Shown piece by piece: positions 22,918 through 34,228 of a stretch of 64,000 nt of DNA. This DNA is from Adiantum capillus-veneris (lineage: Eukaryota; Streptophyta; Polypodiopsida; Polypodiales; Pteridaceae), in contig CM043944.1 of NCBI GenBank assembly GCA_014529385.2, positions 53,249,268 through 53,313,267 of the forward strand, read 5' to 3'. Under the pieces are notes generated by a model that had not been told where the DNA came from, made no database searches, and was given only the letters and a program-made list of their open reading frames with translations. How positions within the stretch are numbered: the stretch's first letter is position 1; every line of letters begins with the position of its first letter. Both the position numbers and the translations under genes were made by a program.

Positions 22918-25122
22918 GTTTTTTATACTCTTCAACTCACAGCAACTGAGCTCTATAAGGAAGTATCGATGCAGCAATCAGTTGCGACAGCATGGCTATC
23001 CATAAGAGCTCGGCAGTTCACTTGTGTGGCTTTCCTGCTCTCTCTATAGCACTACGGAGTGTCTATGGACATACTGTTTTGGGGTAAGACTCTGCGGGTG
23101 ATTGTTACATCACCCCATAGGCATTAAGGATCATAGTTTGATCTGCATTGAGGATCACAGTTGATCTCTCCCAGTTATACTTTCAAGGAAAGAATTCCGC
23201 AATCTACCACACGCGGTAGCGGACGAACACACTCTTCAAGTTGATTCCAATCCTTCTGTACACGGTTGACTATGTTGGTTACCGTTATCTGCTAGTTGAG
23301 CAGTTTATACAAAGAGTCTTACCAAGGGGTTTGACTATGTAGATTCTAATCCAAGGGCTTGGATTGCAAAGGCAACACCCAGGGTTCCCAATGCAATGCT
23401 ATTTGTTTTTTAGGTAGGGGACGTGTTCCTATTCCATTAGCATACAGGTAAGTGTACATTATGTTATTCCATCAGCATATAGTACGTGTACATTATGTTA
23501 TTCCATTTGAATACAGGTAAGTGTACATCTCCAGGTACGCATCTATTGATTTGGTGTTATTCCATTTTTAGTATGCTTTGCTTGGTTTTTCAAGACGTCT
23601 AAGTACGCTTGAATGTTACAGGGCCATGCTAAGGGCATGTTGGCACAAAGTATTTTGGGCCAAGTGTCCAATCTATCTTTCTGTCTTATGCTGTTACGAA
23701 TCTACTTGTAGGGTTCAATTTGGCACATGTTGTCACATGGGATACAACATGGTCTAGGAACTCAAGGAGTTCGGTTTAGCCAGTGTGGAGCAAGATAATG
23801 AGGGTCCCTCTCACTCTTGTCGCGAAGTGTTTTGCAGTTCCTCCACACACAAGTACATCTTGTACTTGTTGGATGTCCCTTTTTCGGCCATCCTTATTTG
23901 AGACATATTCCACATGTGGTGAAATATGAGTCTCTGGGACTGACACTGGCGCCTAATTTTTAATGATGTGTCGTGATGAAGTCCCTACGTGCTGGTCGCA
24001 TTCGTTTATTAGACCATTTGGTACACACCGTATCAAGAACAATTTCAATGGCCAGAAATTGTCGGGTACTCATTACAGATTTGTTGCGATGACAAGTGCT
24101 ATGAAACCACCTTAACGGAGGGTCGTTTCTACATATAGCCAAGTATGCTAAGTTACTAAGAATGTCTCATGGTTGGTACCTAGGTGTGACTGACCTTTCA
24201 CATTCTGTTATGGTCCAACTCTTGTTGAAAGGATTTCATTTACGTACCGTGGAAAGTCTCGTCATCGAATTGCGGTTTGGATAAATTTGTGTTAAATGCA
24301 TGCACACTAGGTATTATGGACCCTATTGTTTAACACTGATTTATTTGGAGCGGCATGCCAATTCATGGACTTTATTCTCTCTGCACCTTTTTGCACTGCA
24401 TGTGCAATCTCTCCTGCAGATTTATTATGAGTTTACACCCTGCCATACAAGGCACTGGCTCATGATGGGTGTCTATGGTTGGATGGTCTAAACTCTAGGA
24501 GCTTACTCCAGTCCACCCCGCTTTCAACCTAGTTGGTTGTCTTCACTCCATATAAAATATATGGCTGGATACTCAATGATTGAGTCCTAGTTTATCTACA
24601 GTCATGGAAGACTGTCTGTAAGTGGTTGGGAAAAAGCACCTCACTCTTACTGTTGTTATTCATCTCGTGTTGGATGGGCAACTTCCAAATATTTCTTTCG
24701 CTAAAGGATCTGCTAAGAGCATACGTTAGCACAACGCATTTTTGAATAGATGATTTACTCCCTATTCTCGAATTTGCTTAAGTAAGGATTTCAACTTTGA
24801 ACACCTGTTGTGGTGGGGTTGGATATTGTTTCAATAGTTTCATAAGTCAAGGACTTACCAGGTGTGCTGACAAAGTATGTTGGCAAGTAACCTTCATTAG
24901 GGATGAACATGTAGTTCTATGTGTTCCAATATGTTCAAAAGTCTGACATAAGGTAGCTATGAAGTTTTTTAAGATACTCACACGAGTTGGAAATCTGGTT
25001 CTCAACTTCATGGACAGTTGCGCCAACGTTTTCTTGCATTATTCCAGTACCTTCAGAAGATCTGAACACTGGTTATGCCTTTGGACAACTCTTAGTTATG
25101 GTTCCTCCTTTACAGTACTCAA

Positions 25123-25326
25123 GTGAGCTATAAATGGAGTTACCATTTAGACCCAAGTGCATGCAAATGGACAACAATGTTGCAAATCAAGATGTTGCTC
25201 TTGGTTTCATTGAACCTCCTCACTGCATCACGTTTGGGACACCAACACAGAAAACATCAATCTTCTTACGAAGATATCACCACTTTTGTTTTCGAGGACG
25301 AAAACTCTTCTTTAAGGGGGGAGTAA
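25123..25326 (+). pseudogene. Pol tail-like frame and polypurine tract of family S copy 2
   Basis: The last codons before the 3' LTR read YEDITTFVFEDENSSLRGE. This resembles the acidic end of plant gypsy polyproteins that terminates at the polypurine tract. The tract AAGGGGGGAGTAA covers about 25314-25326. No chromodomain or integrase was seen upstream, so gypsy affiliation rests on little. Confidence 0.4.
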
Positions 25327-25504
25327 TGTCAGGACAAGGGTCATGTACCCTAAGAACTACGATAGTCATGGACTACGGCCTACGGCCAAGGGTCAGGCTA
25401 GGCAGTGTGAATAGGAGATCCATCTAAGGCAAGGGGCTAGGAGCCCACCTATATAAAGGGAGGTTGGGAGGAGGATCTCAGGTCTAGTTTCCCTAGTTCT
25501 TACA
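25327..25504 (+). repeat. 3' LTR of family S copy 2
   Basis: TGTCAGG...CTTACA, followed by ACAAA. It contains an internal 7-bp tandem duplication (CCTACGG). Confidence 0.9.
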
Positions 25505-25509
25505 ACAAA

Positions 25510-25850
25510 CATGAGTAGAAGCCAACACATAACCTGTCACCACCATCCATCCAGAGTCCTACAGAGCACAAAGAACCGAATAGCATCCGACCACAACAAA
25601 TTCACCTCCCAAGGGTTAGGTTCGTAGTAGTAGTATTCAATTCTAGTATTTAGCTTACATTAGGATTTAAAAATTTGTTCGTTTAAAAGTTGTCATGTGT
25701 GGTGTCCACTTTTTGAAATAAGTCTTTTTCTTGTTGCATCCTTTTTTTTTTTGCAAAACTCGCGAAATTGAGTGGTTACATTTAACATATCAAAAAATTA
25801 CAAGACTAGCCTTGCTCACAATTCGAGCCAGGGCATCCATAGGACCTAGT
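25510..25850. other. Unassigned DNA
   Basis: Right flank of family S copy 2. It has a T-rich run near 25740-25752. No gene or repeat structure is recognised. Confidence 0.35.
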
Positions 25851-26580
25851 AGATATAACTCAGGTTAACATTAACTCACCATAACAACATTGATGGCCCA
25901 ATACCATTTGTCGGGGTTCTTTCTTTTAGCAAATGGGAGAATCAGTTCTTTGCTTTCTTACACGATCTCCGAGAAGCAAGCGCAAGATAGACATTTCTCA
26001 AAGACATGCATATGAGCTTAAAGTAGCACAATCTAGCAATCTGCGTGCAAATCAGTAACACTTGGATCTTCATCCCCATCCCTTCAAGGATCAGGTCGTT
26101 CTTGTAGAACCCAATCTTCTAGGTCTTTTGATCCCATTTGCACATATTTCCTGCCAGCCCACTTATAATTGGGTAGTCATGAAACAGATGTGCAAGGTCC
26201 TCTATAGCCACTTTGCATCCTGAACACCTATCCGATCCGATCCCTCTGGCATCTTCACTCCTATTGGCATGGCCCCCCAAAGCACTTTACAAAGAAAGAT
26301 CTTCATCGTCAGAGGCCACTGTGTCTTCCAAATGTTATTGGTTAACACCCTCCACCTCACTTCCATCCATTGCTTTCCCTAGAGCCTGTTAAGGGGAAGG
26401 AACCAAGCTGTCAAGGCCAAGAGCCTGCAGTAGATGTCTTTGGTCTTAGGTTGAAGAAATGTCTATCCTTCGCCCACTGCCAAGCCTTCCATTCAAGTGC
26501 AAACTCGCACCCTGGCATACAATAATTGTCCAATCCATCCAAAACTCTATTGACCAGAAGTCTTTTGATCTTGTTCAGAA
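25850..26580 (-). pseudogene. LINE fragment, same family as 3025-3940
   Basis: On minus the region is collinear with the zf-RVT fragment at 3940-3174. Shared parts are the segment equivalent to KVLSGVL...GPDRCPQC (here with GIGSD-like spelling and a broken Cys motif), then the WGSKDLEDWVLQE-like block, then the C-terminal tail. Many stops and frame changes are present. It is more decayed than the first copy. Confidence 0.55.
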
Positions 26581-26595
26581 GAAATTGGGTATCCT

Positions 26596-26666
26596 GTAGA
26601 TGTCACTCTTTACCAAACTGCTGTTGGAGGCCTCATTTACGTATGCAACATGAGGCCGGATATTTA
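26596..26666 (+). pseudogene. Scrap of copia reverse transcriptase
   Basis: VDVTLYQTAVGGLIYVCNMRPDI followed by TAA corresponds to the conserved end of copia RT, where DVTLYRQLVGSLIYL...RPDI is typical. Only about 24 codons remain. It begins immediately after the LINE fragment. Confidence 0.6.
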
Positions 26667-26669
26667 ATG

Positions 26670-27880
26670 AGAAGAGTTTTTAGTTATTCATACACCAACA
26701 AAATATCAATACCGTAAACCTAGAAGCAACATAACATTGTAAGGTAGTCGAGTAAGCCTCTTTATTTATTTTTCTTACACCTTTTTTAAAAGTACTCTTA
26801 AGTTAATAATAGTTTATTTTCATTTAATTTTGTTAGTGAACAAACAAAGTGATTTAATTCTTCCGTTTTCTGTTTTCCACTGTCCCTTGATTTATGTTTT
26901 TGTAAATGTTCTGCCCCCTCTTATAATTGGCAACTTCGGACTATTCTAACCTTATGGACGTAAGCCAAAAAATAATGCATTCCGGTAAGTGATGGTTAAA
27001 TCCCATAGGCCTACAATATTTATTGGAAGAGCCACAACACTAAGCCACATAGGGTCTCTCAACAATCCTGACATAGGCTTGTATGCCAACTCATGTGTAT
27101 GCGTGCGACTTTGCAATTTTGGAGTGTAAACAAATTGATCACTTTCCAATGGTTGGAATCTCAACAAATTCCCTTTGCTCAGCCTTCTCGCAACACCACA
27201 TGGCCAATAAAAGAACCATCCAGTGTTGAGATGATCTCTCAACAGTTTGGATATCTTTGTGATAACCCTCTCCCCAGCGCCTCGTATGTCCTCCCCTCGA
27301 CGCTGACGGCAGCTCCTCCCTCCTGCACCATCTGTTGTTGCCCTTCGTATTTCTCGTATGCTACCCTCGATTATTGTCCTGCCTTACTCTCTTGTCAAGT
27401 ACCGGGACTTGCATGCCCTGCCTGCGTCCACACCACCTACCCCCTCCTTTCACTTACCCTTTTAACCAAAGTATCTTCGGTGATTCTCCTTAAAAAATGC
27501 AGGCCCAATACGCATGTTGCCCGAGTATAGTATACTGCCATGGGCCTAGTTTACTTCTTGGCAATGAAAGGGCCTTCAATGCCTTTGAGCTTTGCATGGG
27601 CAATTTATAGCCATGGATGCCATGCCACGGTCTCCATTTGAGACCCCATTGTAGATAGTGGTGAGATTTGAAGAGTTGCGTGGAAAACATCGTTGTATTC
27701 TTTAATTCAACTCACATAAAAGACCAAGTTAACTGGTAAGAATAAAAAATCTATATCTATACTATATATAATGCAGCTTAAATTTTTTGAGGAAGGAGAG
27801 GACATCCACATGTCGACTCCTCCAAGCCTGGCATTGACAATTTGACTGTAATGTTTCAACTGGAAGCCGTGTGAGCACTC
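26670..27880. other. Unassigned DNA
   Basis: It contains a 145-codon frame on + (27093-27530) of skewed composition (Cys, Pro, Leu, Ser). I see no domain and do not call it a gene. Confidence 0.35.
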
Positions 27881-27882
27881 TG

Positions 27883-27885
<3 letters not shown>

Positions 27886-27951
<66 letters not shown>
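27886..27951. repeat. (GA)n microsatellite
   Basis: About 33 GA units. Shorter GA tracts with CGATTGGTAGCA-type repeated flanks follow at 28119-28220. Confidence 0.92.
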
Positions 27952-27953
<2 letters not shown>

Positions 27954-28388
27954 CCTTGCATGGATTGCAACCTTTTTGCCTCGGGTTGAAGGTCATGTTG
28001 ACTCTTTCCAGGCGTTTGAGAGTGTGTGCAAAGTGCAATAGAGCCTAGAGGTCTAGAGAGGAAGAGAGACGAACAATTGTACCTACAATACATACTACAC
28101 AACCTGTGTTTATGTGTGTGAGAGAGAGAGAGAGTGAGAGAAGAACGATTGGTAGCATTACATAGCCTGTGTTTGTGTGTGTGTGAGAGAGAGTGAGAGA
28201 AGTACGATTGGTAGCAGGCGCTCATGTGTGCACAACATGTGTGTGTGAGTACCTTCATCTCCCTCTTCTACGTTTTTAGGCTTAGGGTTAGTGCTAGCGA
28301 TGGCGTCCTATAGCTGGATGATGTGAGTGATTTGAATCTCTCTGCAGCAACTCAAAATTCAACTGGAGATCGCAGGGCCATCTCTTCA

Positions 28389-28390
<2 letters not shown>

Positions 28391-28449
<59 letters not shown>
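28391..28449. repeat. (CT)n microsatellite
   Basis: About 29 CT units directly abutting CT-linked module 1. Confidence 0.95.
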
Positions 28450-28452
<3 letters not shown>

Positions 28453-28453
28453 G

Positions 28454-28582
28454 GATGGCACTTCTGGCAATTAGGGGATCCAGGAGCATTCAGATGGTGA
28501 TGGGGACATGGTGACATAGGGGGAGAGGATGCAACTGTTGCTATCGTGGAGAGACCGAGGGCGACATGCATGTTCATTTTGC
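28454..28582 (+). repeat. CT-linked module, copy 1
   Basis: A roughly 130-bp unit beginning GATGGCACTTCTGGCAATTA and ending GACATGCATGTTCATTTTGC. A CT tract lies on its left and CTCTCTCTCTCT on its right. Four more copies follow within 2.5 kb. Confidence 0.8.
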
Positions 28583-28981
28583 CTCTCTCTCTCTCTGCCG
28601 AAAGCCAAACCCTCTTTCTCCCCCCGTGGGTGAGGGCAGCCCTGTGGGGGGGCGCCAAGTGTAGCCCTGCCCCTCGTCGAGCCCACATCACCAGCAGTTT
28701 GCCCCTCAACACACTCAGTGCTGCATGCAGTTCTAGTGTGGCCTGCCCCTGTCTCGGCACACTCAAGGTTTGCAGTTTGCGACTATCTCGCCTCTGCCTG
28801 TAGTTTTCTCACCTCGGCAAAGTCAGATCTGTTCCACCGCGAGCACATTCTCAAGGCTTCTGAGGTGCACGCCATTGAGACGCTCGACACATTTCACTGG
28901 TTTTGTCATTTTGGCAGGCCTACAGGAGGCAGTTCACACAATGAAGTGATTGGCTGCGGACAGGTTTCTTGACATGACGCC

Positions 28982-29760
28982 ATGTCCACCCCTGGCACAC
29001 TAGCTCCTCGTCCACGAAAGAGATTTCTTGCAGTGGTAGTCGCACCAAAGAAGGATCTTGCTGCCCGTCAAGAAGCACGGATCTTGACCCTTGAGGCCCA
29101 AATCCATGAGCTCATGGCAGAAAATGTGGCTCTCAAGCAACACTTACAGAAGCTTGAGAACGCGCATGAAATAGAAAGTCAAGCTCTTCTTGCGAAAGCA
29201 TAAGAAGTTGAAGCCTCCCTTACCGAGTCTCTCACATTGATTCAAAAAGAAGTATATGAAGTTACACATGGCATCACAAAGAGGATCAACACTAAGCTAC
29301 AAGCAGCCCTTACGGAACGTTAGTTGCGGGAAACCCTCAATCCTCAAGGTTAGGATTGGGGGGCTCCCATCACCTTGGTGTACCGACGAGCACACTCTTG
29401 AAGAAGCAATCGTCAAGCTTAATGAAATACTTCAACCAGTCAGCATCGAGCCGAACGTAGTCTCTTGGATCAATGATACAAATAGGCGCTTGCTACCCGG
29501 GCAATGCACCCTTACCCTCAAGGACAAAGAGAGGCGTCTGAAGCTATTACGCCAATCACGCTTCCTCAAGGGAACAAAGTTCTGAATTGCTGAGGAATTG
29601 ACGACAAATTAACTCAAACTCAAAGGGAGCGAGCTCAAGAAGATGCATGATGCCTGCAAACAAGGCAAATGGGCAGTCTATCGAGATGGATGAGCTATCA
29701 TCCAAGATTTTTGAACTTCTAAGAAGACTGCGCCGCAATTGGCTGAAGATACCCCTTAGG
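28982..29760 (+). pseudogene. Broken coiled-coil/RRM protein, LINE ORF1-like
   Basis: The frame opens at ATG 28982 with a basic N-terminus (RPRKRFLAVV). A clear heptad region follows (ILTLEAQIHELMAENVALK, then QHLQKLENAH) until TAA at 29201. The same frame continues the coil (EVEASLTESLTLIQKEVYEV). After a frame change near 29330 an RRM-like segment appears (ILKVRIGGLPSPWCTDE, then CTLTLKDKERRLKLLRQS). A final block follows (IAEELTTN...LKLKGSELKKMHDACKQ, GKWAVYRDG) to about 29750. Coiled coil, RRM and C-terminal domain in that order is the plan of L1 ORF1 proteins, which bind RNA. This assignment is my inference. At least three stops make it a pseudogene. No reverse transcriptase follows. Confidence 0.5.
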
Positions 29761-29962
29761 TTTCTCTCTCTCACTTTACCCCTCCTTATTCTTGTTTTAT
29801 GTTAGTCTCCCAAAAGCTAGAATTTCGTGAATATACTTCATCCAATTGAGTTGTATCAATCATATGATGAGCCACTTTGTAATGTTTTTCATTTGGTCCC
29901 ATAGGTCATATCTGACCTCCAAGGACGATAATCAATCTATCTATCTATCTATATCTCCCCAA

Positions 29963-30095
29963 GATGGCTCTTCTAGCAATTAGGGGATCCGAGAGGATTC
30001 AGATGGTGCTGGGGGACATGGTGACTTAGGGGGAGAGGTTGCAGTTGTGCTGCTCTATCGCGGAGGGACAAGGGCAGCATGCATGTTCATTTTGC
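29963..30095 (+). repeat. CT-linked module, copy 2
   Basis: GATGGCTCTTCTAGCAATTA to GCATGCATGTTCATTTTGC, then a CT tract and a C run (30121-30131). Confidence 0.8.
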
Positions 30096-30133
30096 CTCTC
30101 TCTCTCTCTCTCTCTCTCTCCCCCCCCCCCCAG

Positions 30134-30356
<223 letters not shown>

Positions 30357-30604
30357 TTCACTGTTATGACCCGCCAGCAACCACCTTGAAGTTGCTCTCC
30401 ATTGCTATGACGCCGGTTGCAGTTCGTCCCACCATCCTCTCACCCCCTCCGTCCACTGTCGCAACCTGCCAGCTCCCCATTCGTTCACACCTCGAGGTGA
30501 TTGGTTTCCCACAGAAAAAATGTAAAATATATGATATAAAACATCGATTTAAAAACAACTACAACTCAGGACACTATCCCGGTCTAGCCTCGGCGCTTAA
30601 TTTG

Positions 30605-30682
30605 CAGGTGAGTGGCAATAAAGCACTACTGTCGTGGAGGGACCCGAGGGCAACATGCATGTTCATTTTGTTTTGCATGTTC

Positions 30683-30685
<3 letters not shown>
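30605..30685 (+). repeat. CT-linked module, copy 4 (right part only)
   Basis: Only the right half is present (GTGGAGGGACCCGAGGGCAA, then CATGCATGTTCATTTTG). It is followed by a repeated GCATGTTCATTT and the CT tract at 30686-30734. The left half is replaced by unrelated sequence. Confidence 0.65.

Positions 30686-30734
<49 letters not shown>
30686..30734. repeat. (CT)n microsatellite
   Basis: About 24 TC units between module copies 4 and 5. Confidence 0.93.
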
Positions 30735-30736
<2 letters not shown>

Positions 30737-30738
30737 GG

Positions 30739-30872
30739 GATGGCTCTTCTGGCAACTAGGGGATCCGAGAGGATTCAAACTGTGCTAGGGACATGGCGAT
30801 GTAGGGGAGAGGCTATAGGCATTGCTGTTGTGGAGGGACCCGAGGACAACATGCATGTTCATTTTGTTTTGC
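30739..30872 (+). repeat. CT-linked module, copy 5
   Basis: GATGGCTCTTCTGGCAACTA to AACATGCATGTTCATTTTG. It is not followed by a CT tract; it runs into TTTTGCTTACTGG. Confidence 0.8.
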
Positions 30873-30882
30873 TTACTGGTAG

Positions 30883-31090
30883 TCAGTATGGTCATGGCGC
30901 AAAGCAGGTGATACGAGCTGCAAGTTTCAAGCACATAGAATCGCTGCCTAGGATGGCTCTGCTGACAAGTGGCTTCAAGCAATGAACGATCATGTAAGGA
31001 ACATGAGTTTTATGCAGAGCAACCAGTATGGCCATGGCGCAAAGCTAAAGGCGGTAAAAGAAAGTTTCAAGCACATATAATCGCTGCTAG
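30883..31090 (+). repeat. Direct repeat pair of about 70 bp
   Basis: CAGTATGGTCATGGCGCAAA...AAGTTTCAAGCACATAGAATCGCTGC (30893 onward) recurs as CAGTATGGCCATGGCGCAAA...CACATATAATCGCTGC (31024 onward). Between them lies a degenerate start of the CT-linked module (GGATGGCTCTGCTGACAAGT, near 30953). Confidence 0.7.
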
Positions 31091-31099
31091 GCATATAAC

Positions 31100-31590
31100 A
31101 TTGATTGTGTTTTCCATGTGCACATGTGGTTGATCCTATGGAAGCCATTGAAGCATGGACACTTTAACAACAATCAATGCAGGCCAAATTTGCCTCTCAA
31201 ATGCACCTGCCTCCTCAAAACTGGTTAGCCAGAAGAGTCAATTGACTACAAATAAGAATTGTTTTTGCTTGAAAAACTACAAATAAGAATTTTATAGGTA
31301 AATTGACTATATTGAAAGAAATGTCTAGCTAGGCCCGTGCTACGCTTTTGCCTGAGAGACGGGAGCCTCCATCCTTCATCTGATGTAGCTTTTCCCTTGC
31401 TTCTTTTCCCCTAGCCACATCATGTGTATGAGAGGAAGAAGAGATTGGTCCGAGAGCTCATTATACTCTCAGAGACGCGCAAAGCACTCCGAGAGACGCG
31501 CGAAGCAGAGTGACTATCTAGATGTTGCAGGTATTATTGTTATATGGATACATTTAATTAAGCCAAATGATTATATCCTTTTGATCGTTT
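31100..31590. other. Unassigned DNA upstream of the glycine-rich pseudogene
   Basis: It has a tandem CTACAAATAAGAATT pair near 31245-31290. No RRM sequence for the pseudogene could be recognised here. Confidence 0.35.
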
Positions 31591-31611
31591 TGACAAGACA
31601 CGATGGACACA

Positions 31612-32256
31612 ATTGAGGTCATGAATGGAAAAGATTTGGATGGCCAAAGCATCACTGAGAACTAGGCCCAAAGCCTTAGTGGAGGTGGCTATCGAGGATC
31701 TGGAGGTGGGGGTGGAGGCTATAGTAGTGGACATTCACACTATTGTTATAGCTTTGGAAGGTGGGTATGGAGGAAGGTCAAATGGAGGAGGCTATGATGG
31801 TGGGCCAAAGTGCAACAATTATGGCGGAGGAGGTGGTGGATACTATGAAAGGGAAATAAATGTCTATGTTGGGGCTGTGGGTAAATATCGGCTTGGTTGC
31901 CAACGTGTGCATGGATGTGACCAATGCAGCAGGTCACTTCACTTTTGGAGGGCACAGCAGGTAGTGTGACGCTATCAACAACAATAAGCTCCTGTTTTAC
32001 TCGCAAGTGCACACAGGTAGTGTTGTGGTAAGGCAAGCACACCTAAATGTTGACGTTGGGAGCTTGAAGTGCGTGAGTGGAAAACGTGATGACTTTTTCA
32101 ATCGATTGTTTCCAACCGGTTACAGTTGGCTGTCAACTGGCTCAAGCTGCTTTGCCACAAGCTCAAGCTAGTCAATATATAGCAAAAACCTTATGGTGGA
32201 GGAAGTAGGTATGGCAGTGGGAGGGGTCCAAACTCTGGTAGCTAGAGGAAGAATTA
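31612..32256 (+). pseudogene. Glycine-rich RNA-binding protein (GRP7-like) fragment
   Basis: IEVMNGKDLDGQSIT (from 31612) is the final stretch of the RRM of plant glycine-rich RNA-binding proteins, where IEGMNGQDLDGRSITV is usual. A stop replaces the following Glu-Ala. The frame goes on as SGGGYRGSGGGGGGYSSG. Glycine-rich coding then shifts frame (YGGRSNGGGYDGG, YGGGGGGYYERE) to about 31860. About 330 bp of unrelated sequence follows, then a C-terminal end, YGGGSRYGSGRGPNSGS and TAG (32190-32240). The N-terminal RRM (RNP1 and RNP2) is missing. It is a dead, interrupted copy; the intact gene must be elsewhere. Confidence 0.6.
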
Positions 32257-32522
32257 ACAAGCAATTTTGGTCGGTTAATGACTTTTACTTTGTATTAGTC
32301 AAATGTAGAGTTTTATGTATTCCTCATTTGCTAGATAGCTTGGCCATTTGAACAAGGATGATGAGAGGTCACCACTCACTTCACTTACTTTCTTGCTGAT
32401 AGGACTCATTCCACATCTATGACATTTTGTACGTGTATGGGCGTGCATTGTGTGTTGAAAACCTTGTGTCATCACTTTACATACACTACTTTTTCAATGT
32501 AAGCACTCACATTGGAGATTGT

Positions 32523-32569
32523 GGGGGGGGGGGGGGGGGGGGGGGGGGGCGGGGAGAGAGAGAGAGAGA
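32523..32569. repeat. Poly-G tract with short (GA)n
   Basis: 27 consecutive G (32523-32549), then CGGGG and about eight GA units. Confidence 0.9.
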
Positions 32570-32614
32570 AAGTCGATGCTCGAAATTGTTTTTCCCAAAA
32601 ACGAGAATTTTTAT

Positions 32615-32917
32615 AGGTCATCTAACTATATTAAAAGGTTTTAACACTAAAATCCCTCTAAATTTTGTAGGTTTTCTCACCTTCAAGTGTAAAATTTAAT
32701 GGTAAATCTCAAATCTTGTAGCCGAGATTACACTAAACCTACATCTTTTCAAGCATTGTTGGAAGTACTCAAGAGAGAAAGAGAGAGCGAGAGCACTTAT
32801 GTTGCCGGTGCATGGAGATAGAGAGTGAGGGAGGCAAAGAAAGGCTAAGATGTAGTGCTCTCGCCAATAAAGAGAGAGAGAGAGAGAGGGAGAGGGAGAG
32901 AGGAGGGAGGCAAAAAT

Positions 32918-32961
<44 letters not shown>

Positions 32962-33525
32962 GGCAAAAATTTCCTCCCAAGATCTTGCTCACGTAGACAG
33001 TAGAGAGAAAGGTTCAGTTGCATTCGATGATAGCCGGTGGTTCACGACAGCCGGTAGGGAAGGAATGACTCGCATGGGGCACTACAACGATTAGCACAAG
33101 CATCAGGGCAATAGTTAAATTGCCTATATTGAACGTTTTTACACTAAATTTCTTTGAATTTTGTAGGTGTTCTCACCTCAAATTTAGAATTTAGTAGCAT
33201 CGAGGCGATGAGTAAAGCATCATGACAATAGTTAAATTGACTATATTGAAAGGTATTTACATTAACTTTCTCTAAATTTTGTAGGTTTTCTCACGTTCAA
33301 ATTTAAAGTTTAGTGGCATTGGGGCGATTAGCCCAATCATTGAGGCAATAGTGAAATTGACTATATTGAAATGTTTTAACACTAGATTTCTCTAAACTTT
33401 TTGGGTTTTCTCACTTCGAATTTGCTATTTTGCAATAAATGCCAAGATTTGTAGATGGATTACACTCAACCTAGGTTTTTTTTAAAGCACTATTGGAAGT
33501 ACTCAAGTGAGAAAGAGATGTCACT
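32615..33525 (+). repeat. Local direct-repeat block, unit about 120 bp
   Basis: A unit containing CTATATTGAAAGG or close variants, TAACACTAAA, TTTTGTAGGTTTTCTCACC and ATTTAGTGGCAT occurs near 32620, 33120, 33237 and 33357. The end of the first and last units shares a further tail (GGATTACACTCAACCT, then TTGGAAGTACTCAAGTGAGA). The whole 900-bp block therefore looks flanked by the same 170 bp. GA microsatellites fill 32871-32957. Confidence 0.65.
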
Positions 33526-33799
33526 ATTGATAGTTAATGGAAAACCTTAAATTTACCACTTACGAGTCGATAAGGTAATGACACATATAAGATATAGTTG
33601 TCACTACCTAGAGTTGGATGCATAGAGAATATTTGCACATTGTGTCACCTTTTCTAGGTGGGAGGTACCAAAATTGGGCTTAGATTGGATTTAGATTGCA
33701 TGACGGCAACCACGAGTCACCCTGCACATCCAATGAGAGCGCAATAGCTAGACTGCGTGATGATAGGTGATGCAACCAGTGTTGATGCAAGTCACAAAA

Positions 33800-33802
<3 letters not shown>

Positions 33803-33832
<30 letters not shown>
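33803..33832. repeat. (CT)n microsatellite
   Basis: About 15 CT units. Confidence 0.88.
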
Positions 33833-33834
<2 letters not shown>

Positions 33835-34228
33835 AGGAGTTTCCACCCTCCATGTAAGCTAAAATTACACATTGGAAAAGAACCCATTCAATTTTGGTTA
33901 ACAAAAACCACCCTTCAATTGCAATTTGTTGAGTTCTATGGTGCTCTACTAAGGTTTTGCAATGGTATGGTTACACTCTTTGATCGCCTTAGTGTGAACC
34001 TTGAGGTAGTGGCAGAAGTGTGGTCTAAGTACTTTTCCACCCTTCAGTGTGAGTTGAGGGGCGACAAAAGAGTGTACACCTTAGGTGTTCGACTCAAAAA
34101 AGGCTCCTTTTAAGCTCTATTTTTGTCGTTCCATTGTGACCCCAACCTTACATACTAGTTTCTTAGATAAAAGCATAAGAATTAGACATGTTTGACGCAC
34201 ACGCAAGTTGAAGTGTGCAGTTCTTTAT

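Larger units (their letters stand above)
19966..25504 (+). mobile_element. Short-LTR retrotransposon (family S, copy 2)
   Basis: LTRs of 171 bp (19966-20136) and 178 bp (25327-25504) read TGTCAGGACAAGGG...TTCTTACA. The target duplication ACAAA is perfect at 19961-19965 and 25505-25509. A primer-binding site TGGTATCAAAGC lies two bases inside the left LTR, and AAGGGGGGAGTAA precedes the right one. The LTRs differ by one 7-bp duplication and about 11 substitutions by eye. Its internal region is collinear with copy 1 (4849-10250, opposite strand), for example around 22200-23700 against 8040-6600. Only a Gag-like zinc-knuckle frame and a short pol-tail-like frame are visible. No RT, RNase H or integrase motif was found, so it looks non-autonomous or very decayed. 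Confidence 0.9.

Noticed and set aside
27093-27530. 145-codon frame on +
   Set aside because: Open by chance as far as I can tell. The composition is skewed, no domain is recognised, and no splice or promoter context supports it.
27707-28258. 183-codon frame on -
   Set aside because: Again mostly translated GA/CT repeat with His-Ser-rich flanks from short GTGTGT and GAGAGA tracts.
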